Of a stretch of DNA of 64,000 nucleotides, positions 1 to 7,192 are shown piece by piece. The stretch lies in contig NZ_JAALCR010000025.1 of NCBI RefSeq assembly GCF_011065895.1, positions 30,157 through 94,156 on the forward strand. Direction: 5' to 3'. Position numbers and translations under genes: made by a program. This DNA is from Paludisphaera rhizosphaerae. Its GTDB lineage: Bacteria; Planctomycetota; Planctomycetia; Isosphaerales; Isosphaeraceae. The notes below the pieces were generated by a model. It was not told the DNA's origin and ran no database searches. It saw only the letters and a list, made by a program, of their open reading frames with translations. Positions within the stretch are counted from its first letter, which is position 1. The number at the start of each line of letters is the position of its first letter.

Positions 1-2237
1 TGGCTGTGCCTGGCGTCCGCAAGCCCCATCAGGTAGGTCAGCGTGTCGACGTGGGTCGGCCCCAGGCGTCGCCGCGCGGCTGCCGTCAGCGATTCATAGG
101 CCGCCGCCGCCTCGTCGAATCGACCCAGCCCGGCCAGGTCGACGGCGACGTTGTTGGCGACGATCATGGTCTCCGGCGCCTCGTCCGTGAGGATGCGGCG
201 ATAGACCGCCAGCGCCCGGCGCTTCATCTCCATCCCGCGTTCGCGGTCGCCCCCATCGGCGACGATCTGCCCCAGGGTGTTGAGAACCTGGGCCGCCTCG
301 TAACTCTCGGGTCCGAACGCCTTCTCGCGGCCCGCAAGGGCGCGTTCGAAGAGCCGCCGGGCCTCCTCCGGCCGGTCGAGCGTCATGGCGACCACGCCCA
401 GGTTGTGGACGAATAACAGGACGCTCGGGTTGTCGGGCCCGAGGGTCGGCTCTAACTGAGCGATCATGTCGCGGTCGAGCTTCTCGGCCTTGTCGTAGAG
501 GCCGCCGCGACGATAGGTGACGGCCAGGTCGTCGGCGACGTTGATCGTCTCAGGATCGGGGAGCGGCGCAGTGGCGCGGGCCAACTCCAGAGCCCGCTCC
601 AGGTGGTGGACGGCCTCCGGATAGGCGCCCAGCCCCTGGTAGGTCCGGCCGACCGTACGGCGGACGGCGGCCTCAACCCTGGGCCGGCCGGCGAACCGGC
701 CGTCGAGGCCGGCGGCGACTCCGTCCAGCAGCGTGCGAACTTTCAGGTCCGGGTCGGGCGACCGGCCGGACGCCACCTGGGTGGAAGGGTCAGCCTGGCC
801 GATCAGGGCCTCGGTCAGGATCGAGTTCACTTCGCGGGCGACCGCCGCCTCGCCGTCGGCCCGCTCGCGCTGGGCGGACTCGGCGAACCTGGCTTCATCG
901 GCCGCGTCGCGTTGACGGCGGGCCTCCATCATGCCGAGCGTCGCCGCGACTGTCCCGACCGCCAGCGACGACAGCACCGCCGCGACGGCCGACACCGCGA
1001 CTCGGTGGCGACGGACGAATTTGAACGCCCGGTAACGGGCCGTCGGCGGGCCGGCCGAGACCAGTTCATGGTTGAGGAACCGCTCCAGGTCGGCGCCGAA
1101 CGCCGCGGCCGAGTCATACCGCCGCGACCGATCCTTCTCCAACGCCTTCATCACCACCCAGTCCAGATCCCCACGCACGAAACGGCCCAGCCGCACGGGC
1201 TCGGCGTCGCGGTTCGCCGCCACCGAGGGGAGGTCGGCCGCCGAGCCTATCCGGCTGGAGGGCGGCGGCGGTTCGTCCTCGCGGATCGCCCGCAGGATCT
1301 CGTGCCACGCGGCGCGACGCAGCGTGTCGCGGCCGATCGGCGGCGTCCCCGTCAGCAGCTCGTAGAGCATCGCCCCCAACGCGTAAACGTCGGCGCGGGT
1401 GTCCACGTCGCGGGCCTCCGCCCCCGCCTGCTCGGGCGCCATGTACAAGGGCGTCCCCGCCACCGAACCCGGCGACGAGTCGAGCGTCTGCTCCGTCAAC
1501 GCCGCGCCCCCCACCGCCTTCGCCAGCCCGAAGTCGATCACCTTGGGCGACGCCGCGCCGTCGAGTTCCTCCACCAGCACGTTCGACGGCTTCAAATCGC
1601 GGTGGATCACCCCCTTTTGATGGGCGTGCTGCACGGCCGAGCAGACCTTGCGGAACAGCTCCAATCGATCGGCCACCGGCAGCCGCTTCGAGTCGCAGTA
1701 CTCGGTCAGCGGCGCGCCCTTGACCAGCTCCATGACGAAGAACGGCCGGCCGTCGGCGGCGGCGCCGGCGTCGAGGACCTTGGCGATGTTGGGATGGTCC
1801 ATCACGGCCAGGGCCTGGCGTTCCGCCTCGAACCGCAAGAGCACCGACCGCGAGTCCATCCCCGGGTTGACCAGCTTGACGGCCACGGGGCGTTTCACCG
1901 GAGCGACCTGCTCGGCCCGGTAGACCGTCCCCATCCCGCCCCGACCGATCTCGGGACCGACGAGGTACCGCCCCGCCAGCAGTTGACCCGTCGCGCCGGC
2001 TGGCGGCAAGCCTTCCGACTGAGGAAGCGAGCCGATCAGCTCAGTGGGGGGCTCGAACGAGGAGACGCCGGCCGCCGGCCGGTTCATGAAGCTGCCGTCC
2101 GCTTGATGGGCTTCGAGCAGCGCGTCGACGCGGGCTCTGGCCTCCGGGTCTTCGGTGCAGGCCTGGTCGAGATAGGCCGCGCGGGCGGCTGGATCTTCGA
2201 TCTCCAGCGCGGCGAGAAAGATGGAACGGTCGGTCAT
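1..2237 (-). CDS. Serine/threonine protein kinase with C-terminal TPR array (3' end outside window)
   Basis: This gene runs leftward off the window. The start is the ATG at 2237-2235, giving MTDRSIFLAALEIEDPEA, which matches the start of the paralogue at 10104. Residues 1-75 form the short helical leader common to planctomycete kinases. A protein kinase domain follows (roughly residues 85-360) with a GRGGMG loop, the VAVKLV lysine, [10 protein letters not shown] near residue 213, DFGLAK and APEQ. One transmembrane helix lies near residues 409-435, and TPR-like repeats continue to the window edge. The layout implies a membrane-anchored Hanks-type kinase with a TPR half outside the cytoplasm; the substrate is unknown. 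The kinase half is nearly identical in DNA to that of the 10104 gene, while the TPR halves have diverged. It lies 97 bp downstream of the RTX gene on the same strand, so it may be co-expressed with it. Confidence 0.9.
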   Translation of the reverse strand, partial: MTDRSIFLAALEIEDPAARAAYLDQACTEDPEARARVDALLEAHQADGSFMNRPAAGVSSFEPPTELIGSLPQSEGLPPAGATGQLLAGRYLVGPEIGRGGMGTVYRAEQVAPVKRPVAVKLVNPGMDSRSVLLRFEAERQALAVMDHPNIAKVLDAGAAADGRPFFVMELVKGAPLTEYCDSKRLPVADRLELFRKVCSAVQHAHQKGVIHRDLKPSNVLVEELDGAASPKVIDFGLAKAVGGAALTEQTLDSSPGSVAGTPLYMAPEQAGAEARDVDTRADVYALGAMLYELLTGTPPIGRDTLRRAAWHEILRAIREDEPPPPSSRIGSAADLPSVAANRDAEPVRLGRFVRGDLDWVVMKALEKDRSRRYDSAAAFGADLERFLNHELVSAGPPTARYRAFKFVRRHRVAVSAVAAVLSSLAVGTVAATLGMMEARRQRDAADEARFAESAQRERADGEAAVAREVNSILTEALIGQADPSTQVASGRSPDPDLKVRTLLDGVAAGLDGRFAGRPRVEAAVRRTVGRTYQGLGAYPEAVHHLERALELARATAPLPDPETINVADDLAVTYRRGGLYDKAEKLDRDMIAQLEPTLGPDNPSVLLFVHNLGVVAMTLDRPEEARRLFERALAGREKAFGPESYEAAQVLNTLGQIVADGGDRERGMEMKRRALAVYRRILTDEAPETMIVANNVAVDLAGLGRFDEAAAAYESLTAAARRRLGPTHVDTLTYLMGLADARHS
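1066..2010. repeat. Inverted repeat, copy A (kinase-domain DNA shared with 10331-11270)
   Basis: The reverse complement of this stretch aligns without gaps to 10331-11270. One 60-base line compared directly (1441-1500) is identical, and another (1621-1680) differs at two bases. Similarity stops abruptly just after the CCTCAACCA sequence at the end of the kinase domain and just before CCAGCCGGCGCGACGG at its beginning. That pattern points to recent duplication or gene conversion limited to the kinase domain. Confidence 0.9.
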
Positions 2238-2334
2238 CGATTCGTCCGGATGGAGCGGGCTGGATTTGGAGAGGTGGGAACAGCATATGCGATCGGCGGG
2301 GCCTCGGGAATCGCCCGAGGCCCCGCCGTGCGTG

Positions 2335-4251
2335 TCAGGCCGTCAAGAACGAGGCGACCCCCTTCCGTCCGGAGGTGGTCGACGGCCAGCCCAACTCGGC
2401 CAGCGCCGCGTCAACCGCCGCGATCGACGACCGGGCCGTGGAGGCGGAGCCGGCCAGCGACGTGGGCGGGATCCAGCGGACCACGTCGATGCTCGACCGA
2501 TCCTTGATGTAATCTTCGTACTGGCCGTCGGTCCGAAGCTGGACGATGAACGTGTCGGCTCCGGGGCCGCCGGTCAGGTCTTCGCGATAGTCGTACGAGC
2601 CGGCGTAGAGGGTGTCGTTCCCCTCCTCGCCGTAGAGCGTGTCATAACCTCCTTCGCCGTACAACTCGTCGTTCCCCTTGCCGCCGCGGAGGGTGTCGTT
2701 CCCCTCAGAGCCCCATGAGTGGCCCCAGTTGTCGCCGTAGAGGGTGTCGTTGCCGTCGAGGCCGTTGAGGTAGTCCGAGTTCAGTTCTCCGTACATGTAA
2801 TCCGACCCGCCGCCGCCGTACATCACGTCGTTCCCGGCGCCGCCGAAGAGGACGTTGGTCCCGCCGGCAGTGGCGTTGTAGATGTTCTCGGCGTCGCCCC
2901 AGATCGTGTCGGCGCCGTTGTTGCCGTAGATCGTGTCATCGCCGAAGCCGCCGTTGAGCGTGTAGTCGTCGCCGATGAGGAGGTCGTCGCCGCCCTGGCC
3001 GGCGAGGGTGTCGCGCCCGAGGCCGCCGTAGATCGTGTCGCGCTCCCAGCCGCTGTCGGCGATGAATCGATCGTCGCCCCAAAGAGAGTCGTCGCCGTCG
3101 CCGCCGTGGATGTAGTCGCCGCCGAGGTCGCCGGAGATCGAGTCCGAGCCGCCGAGGCCGAACAGGATGTCCGCGCCGTCCCCGCCGAAGATCTCGTCGT
3201 TCCCGAAGGGGCCGTTGAGGTCGTCCCCGTCGATCTGATCCCGGCCGCCGCCGCCCCAGATGTGGTCGTTGCCGGCCTGGCCGTACAACTTGTCGAGGCC
3301 CGAGCCGAACGCGGGATTGGTCTCGTCGCCGTAGATCCAGTCGTCGCCCCAGCCGCCGTAGACCTTGTCGTCGCCCTCGTTGCCGATGAGGACGTCGTTG
3401 CCTCCTTCCCCGTAGATCTCGTCGTCGCCTTCGTTGCCGTAGATCGTATCCGCGGCCTCGCGGCCCCAGTTGTCGCCCCAGATCCTGTCCAGGCCGGGGC
3501 CGCCGAACAGGGTGTCGGAGTCCAACTCTCCCATGATGTGATCGTCGCCGAAGCCGCCGCTGATGGTGTCATTGCCGTCGGCGCCGTAGAGCCAGTCGTC
3601 CTGGTCGCCGCCGTCGATGACGTCGTTGCCGGAGTTGCCGTAGATGCGGTCGCCCCCGCGCTCGCCGTAGAGGAAGTCTCCCTGGCCCTCGCCGGCGATG
3701 GTGTCGTCGCCGTCGCCGCCGTAGACGCGGTCGACGCCGTCGCCGGCCAGGACGTAGTCGTCGCCGGCGCCGCAATAGATGACGTCGTCCCCCTCCTGGC
3801 CGTATAAGTAGTCATTCTCCGTGCCGCCGATGAGCGTGTCGCCCAGGACGCCGCCGCAGAGGGTGTCGTTCCCCGGGCCGCCGTCGGCCGTGACGGGCGT
3901 GGCGGCGAAGGAATACGCGTTGAAGTTGTCGTCGCCGTTGAAGCCCCGGAAGTAGACCCGGTTGGCCGTGATCGCTGAGCGGTTGAAGTACGACGTCGAG
4001 CCGTTCATGACGACCTTGATCCGGCTGTTGACGTCGTTGGGGTTCTCGCTGCGGACGTTGACGATGTCGTTGCCGTTGGTGCCGTCGATGTACAGGACCC
4101 CGCCCGAGACGTAGGCGGCCGGCACGATGCGCGACTCCAGGCGGTCCGGGCCGATCCCGTCCAGGACGGTCCGGCGCCGGCGGGCCCGTCGCGACGAAGC
4201 CTGGCTGAGCCGGCTCCTCCACCTGTTGCTGTGTGAAGAGGTTGCGGACAT
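2335..4251 (-). CDS. RTX-type calcium-binding repeat protein, secreted
   Basis: This 638-residue protein is built almost entirely of about forty glycine/aspartate nonapeptides of the form GGxGxDxUx (for example GGPGNDTLCG, EGDDEIYGE), from about residue 110 to 590. Such repeats form a calcium-bound parallel beta roll, so the product is expected to be extracellular. The N-terminus has no ordinary hydrophobic signal peptide; it has an Arg-rich stretch (RRARRRR, residues 21-27) and then DRLESRIVP, the LExR-type N-terminus also seen in four other secreted proteins here. No catalytic domain is visible, so a surface or matrix role is the most I can infer. The gene lies between an ECF sigma gene (116 bp upstream) and a kinase gene (97 bp downstream), all on the same strand. 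Confidence 0.88.
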   Translation of the reverse strand: MSATSSHSNRWRSRLSQASSRRARRRRTVLDGIGPDRLESRIVPAAYVSGGVLYIDGTNGNDIVNVRSENPNDVNSRIKVVMNGSTSYFNRSAITANRVYFRGFNGDDNFNAYSFAATPVTADGGPGNDTLCGGVLGDTLIGGTENDYLYGQEGDDVIYCGAGDDYVLAGDGVDRVYGGDGDDTIAGEGQGDFLYGERGGDRIYGNSGNDVIDGGDQDDWLYGADGNDTISGGFGDDHIMGELDSDTLFGGPGLDRIWGDNWGREAADTIYGNEGDDEIYGEGGNDVLIGNEGDDKVYGGWGDDWIYGDETNPAFGSGLDKLYGQAGNDHIWGGGGRDQIDGDDLNGPFGNDEIFGGDGADILFGLGGSDSISGDLGGDYIHGGDGDDSLWGDDRFIADSGWERDTIYGGLGRDTLAGQGGDDLLIGDDYTLNGGFGDDTIYGNNGADTIWGDAENIYNATAGGTNVLFGGAGNDVMYGGGGSDYMYGELNSDYLNGLDGNDTLYGDNWGHSWGSEGNDTLRGGKGNDELYGEGGYDTLYGEEGNDTLYAGSYDYREDLTGGPGADTFIVQLRTDGQYEDYIKDRSSIDVVRWIPPTSLAGSASTARSSIAAVDAALAELGWPSTTSGRKGVASFLTA

Positions 4252-4343
4252 GCTGCGTTCTCCCTGAATCGATCGGGCCGCCCATCGGCCCGCCGATCCC
4301 GGTCACGCAGTCCGGGTGTAAACCGCGCCACATATGAAAGCGA

Positions 4344-4361
4344 TTTCACGTGATCGTGAAA
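4344..4361. promoter_or_regulatory. Inverted repeat TTTCACG-N4-CGTGAAA
   Basis: Seven-base arms around a four-base spacer lie 6 bp past the stop of the ECF sigma gene and 92 bp upstream of the RTX start. The site could be an operator for the RTX gene or the stem of a weak terminator. No T tract follows on the minus strand, which favours an operator, but that is inference. Confidence 0.4.
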
Positions 4362-4367
4362 GGGGCT

Positions 4368-4913
4368 TCATTCGACCTGGCCGATGGCGGTGCGGAGCCA
4401 GGCGCGGGCGTAGGCCCAGAGGCGGTCGGCCGAGCGGGGGGCCATGCCCAGGGCGGCGGCGGCGTCGGGGATGGAGAGGCCGGCGAAGTAGCGGAGCTTG
4501 ACCAGCTCGGCGGCCTGGGGGTCGGCCTCGGCGAGTTTGCCCAGGGCCTCGTCGACGGCCAGCAATTCGGCGTCGGTGCGGTCGTCGGGGGCGGCCAGGG
4601 CGTCCTCGGGGAGGTCGATCCGCGCTGCGCCCCCGCCGCGCTTGAGGGCGTGCCGACGCCGCGCCCGGTCGACGAGGATGTGCCGCATGGCCTCGGCCGC
4701 GGCGGCGAAGAAGTGGTCGCGGCCGTTCCAGCGGGGTGAATCCTCGCGCCCCACCAGCCGGACGTAGGCCTCGTGCACCAGCGAGGTCGCGTCCAGCGTC
4801 TGCCCGGCCGCCCTCCCCGCCATCCGCGCCGCGGCCAGCCGGCGCAGCTCTGCGTAGACGACCGGGAAGAGGTCGGCCGCCTTCTGTCGCTCGCCTTCGG
4901 CATGGTCGGTCAT
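4368..4913 (-). CDS. ECF-type RNA polymerase sigma factor (TIGR02999-like)
   Basis: Product of 181 residues starting MTDHAEGERQ; the ATG at 4913 is preceded by a G-rich ribosome site (GGGGGGAGC), so I prefer it to the GTG 42 bp upstream. Sigma region 2 is recognisable in LFPVVYAELRRLAAARM, TLDATSLVHEAYVRLVG and RDHFFAAAAEAMRHILVD. Region 4 is in VKLRYFAGLSIPDAAAALGM. This is the pattern of the ECF subgroup usually paired with Ser/Thr kinases in planctomycetes and acidobacteria. It heads a minus-strand series of sigma factor, RTX protein and kinase. No anti-sigma gene is adjacent, so control by the downstream kinase is possible but unproven. Confidence 0.92.
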   Translation of the reverse strand: MTDHAEGERQKAADLFPVVYAELRRLAAARMAGRAAGQTLDATSLVHEAYVRLVGREDSPRWNGRDHFFAAAAEAMRHILVDRARRRHALKRGGGAARIDLPEDALAAPDDRTDAELLAVDEALGKLAEADPQAAELVKLRYFAGLSIPDAAAALGMAPRSADRLWAYARAWLRTAIGQVE

Positions 4914-5115
4914 CGGCGTCGCTCCCCCCTGCCCGTCTCGCCGTGTCGCTCCCATCCTAACCCAGCAGATACGCTAAGCCTCCTCCTTCCTGTGACATTC
5001 GCAGACCTTCGAAAATGTTCTGGGGATTTCCTGGCGCGATCCGCGCCCGGGTCGCGTGGGTGATTTCGACAGGCCGATGGACGCCTCGAAAAACCAACGC
5101 CAGGGAGATCTCGCC

Positions 5116-6831
5116 ATGTTTCGCCGCCCCTCGACGCTCGGCCGCCGCAGCGCTCCTCGTCGCCGCAACGCCTTCGTCCCGACGGCCGTTGGGGCGGCCG
5201 CCCTGGAGGTCCGCCAGGTGATGTCCACCGCCTCGCTCGTCTCCGGGGTGCTGACCGTCACGGGGACCAACAACGCGGACTCGATCAGCGTCGTGGAGAG
5301 CGGCTCGACCATCACGGCCGACGGCAAGAAGTTCACGACGTCGCAGGTCAAGTCGATCGTCGTCAACGGTCTCAACGGCAAGGATACGATCGTTGTGAAG
5401 TCCACCAAGCCGACGACGCTCAACGGCGGCGACGGGGACGACGCCCTGACGGCCACGTCGGGCCTGGACGTCCTCAACGGCGGCTCTGGGAACAATACCT
5501 ATCCCAACACGGCGGCCCTGGACACGGTCGTCGATCCGGTGCTCACCGCTGGCAAGAAGATGGCCAAGGCCGTCATGGACAAATACCAGGCCCTCGGAGG
5601 CTCGGCCGCGCTGGGGACGCCGAAGGGCGACCAGTACGCGACCGGGACGGGGTCCTGGACGTTCTTCCCGAACGGCGTGACCATCGCCTACTCGACGACC
5701 ACCGGCGTCCACGTCGTCTCGGGAGCGATCGGCGCCCGGTATCAGGACCTTGCCGGCCCCGGCGGCATGCTGGGCTTCCCCACCTCGGAAGAACTGCAAA
5801 ACGGGCCGGCGCGGGTGAGCCACTTCCAGAAGGGTTCCATCTACTGGACCTACGACACCGGGACGCACCTGCTGTATGGGGCGATCCGCGACCGCTACGC
5901 GGCCCTCGGCGGGGCGACCAGCTTTCTCGGCCTGCCGCAGTACGATCAGGTCACCCAGAGCAACGGGGGGATCTCCGCCGCGTTCAACGGCGGCACGCTC
6001 CTGGCCCGTCCGGGGGGCGGGGCGTTCGTGATCTACGGCGCAATTCGGGACAAGTATTACGCCGTCGGGGCTTATGACGGCCCGTTGGGCTTCCCGACCT
6101 CGGACGAGATGTCGGTCGGCCCCACCCGGATGAACAGCTTCGAGCACGGATCGATCTACTGGACGGCGGCGACCGGCGCCCACATGGTGAATGGATCCGT
6201 CTTGACCCGCTACCTCGCCCTCGGCGGCCCATCCGGGGCCCTCGGAGCGCCGACCACGGACGTCTACAACTACGCCGGCAAGGGATCCGAGGAGGACTTC
6301 CAGGGAGGACGGCTCGGCGCCGTGCCGGGCGGGTCGGCCTTCTGGGTCTACGGGGCGATCCTCGACAAGTATCGGTCCCTTGGCGGCATAACCGGCCGGC
6401 TGGGCGCACCGATCGCGGACGAGAAGTCCGACGGCCCCGCGCGGGTGAGCCATTTCGCCGGCGGCTCGATCTATTGGACCTCCTCCTACGGAGCGCACAT
6501 GATGTACGGGTCGATCCGCGACAAGTACCTGGCTCTCGGCGGGGCGGCTGGATGGCTTGGGGCGCCGACGCAGGACCAGCGCACCTACAGCACGGGCGAG
6601 GTCCTCACCTTCTCGGGCGGCACGCTCATCGCCCCGCTGTACGGCGGCCCCGCCTACGTGGTCTATGGCGCGATCCGCGACAAGTACAACTCCATGAGCG
6701 GCATCAACAGCCCCCTCGGTTTGCCGACGTCCGACGAGTACCAGGGGTCGAACGGCTACCGGGTCTCCAACTTCCAGCACGGCCGGATCTACTGGCGGAG
6801 CGACACCGGGGCGTTCGTCGTCTACTCCTGA
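5116..6831 (+). CDS. Secreted LGFP-repeat protein
   Basis: Product of 571 residues. The ATG at 5116 follows AGGGAGATCTCGCC, a good ribosome site, and begins MFRRPSTLGRRSAPRRRN, an Arg-rich leader followed by the LExR-type motif ALEVRQVMS near residue 30. Residues 40-140 form a short beta-rich section with GGDGDD motifs reminiscent of RTX repeats. From about residue 150 to the end there are repeated units of about 50 residues with LGFP/LGLP/LGAP cores and recurring GAIRDKY and GSIYW elements, typical of LGFP repeats known from cell-wall-associated proteins. No catalytic domain is visible. The first 200 residues closely match the gene at 7193, so the two are tandem paralogues; the second has gained a protease domain. 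Location is inferred to be outside the cell. Confidence 0.85.
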   Translation: MFRRPSTLGRRSAPRRRNAFVPTAVGAAALEVRQVMSTASLVSGVLTVTGTNNADSISVVESGSTITADGKKFTTSQVKSIVVNGLNGKDTIVVKSTKPTTLNGGDGDDALTATSGLDVLNGGSGNNTYPNTAALDTVVDPVLTAGKKMAKAVMDKYQALGGSAALGTPKGDQYATGTGSWTFFPNGVTIAYSTTTGVHVVSGAIGARYQDLAGPGGMLGFPTSEELQNGPARVSHFQKGSIYWTYDTGTHLLYGAIRDRYAALGGATSFLGLPQYDQVTQSNGGISAAFNGGTLLARPGGGAFVIYGAIRDKYYAVGAYDGPLGFPTSDEMSVGPTRMNSFEHGSIYWTAATGAHMVNGSVLTRYLALGGPSGALGAPTTDVYNYAGKGSEEDFQGGRLGAVPGGSAFWVYGAILDKYRSLGGITGRLGAPIADEKSDGPARVSHFAGGSIYWTSSYGAHMMYGSIRDKYLALGGAAGWLGAPTQDQRTYSTGEVLTFSGGTLIAPLYGGPAYVVYGAIRDKYNSMSGINSPLGLPTSDEYQGSNGYRVSNFQHGRIYWRSDTGAFVVYS

Positions 6832-6855
6832 GCCTCCACCGTCAGCATCGTCTTC

Positions 6856-6889
6856 GCGAAAGACCTCGGCCCCGGCCGGGGTCTTTCGC
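6856..6889 (+). terminator. Hairpin after the LGFP gene
   Basis: Perfect arms GCGAAAGACC / GGTCTTTCGC surround a GC-rich centre, 24 bp past the stop of the 5116 gene. No strong T tract follows, so it may be a Rho-independent-like or RNA-stabilising stem. Confidence 0.5.
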
Positions 6890-6916
6890 ATTCGAAATTC
6901 CAGTTCGACGAGCATG

Positions 6917-7084
6917 AGAGCGACGAACGCTTGGATTGCATACGGCGGAGGAGAAAGGGGACTGGCTCCCGGCGCGAGCGCCTTGTCCCTTGGGAGTCAA
7001 GGGGGACAGGCACCTCCGCTGCGCTGCGGAGCCAGTCCCCGTTGACTCCTCCGCTCCGTGTGCAACCCGATCGTTCGTCGCTCT
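6917..7084. mobile_element. MITE-like palindromic element, copy 1
   Basis: This 168-bp non-coding element has imperfect terminal inverted repeats: AGAGCGACGAACG at both ends, then TTGCA, GCGGAGGAG and GGGGACTGGCTCC arms. It is nearly the reverse complement of the element at 43411-43637; that copy carries about 60-70 extra bases in the centre. It fills most of the gap between the two tandem LGFP genes. No transposase is encoded, so it would have been moved in trans. Confidence 0.75.
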
Positions 7085-7192
7085 AGGACAAATCGCGGAA
7101 TCGCTGGCGTGATCCGCTTCTCCTCCGCGTGGATGAGGTCGGCAGACCGAGTGCCTCGCCCCCTCCAACACCCCGCACCGGAGACACCCGCC

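Noticed and set aside
603..2507. A 634-codon open frame on the plus strand opposite the left-edge kinase
   Set aside because: Same artefact: the kinase motifs are on the minus strand and the plus-strand translation contains no domain.
2719..3807. Valine/alanine-rich repetitive frame on the plus strand within the RTX gene
   Set aside because: The repetition is the reverse complement of the Gly/Asp nonapeptides, which make a recognised fold on the minus strand.
2600..3850. CRISPR-like regular repeat spacing
   Set aside because: The periodicity is 27 bases, equal to nine codons of the RTX repeat, with coding-type variation and no spacers.
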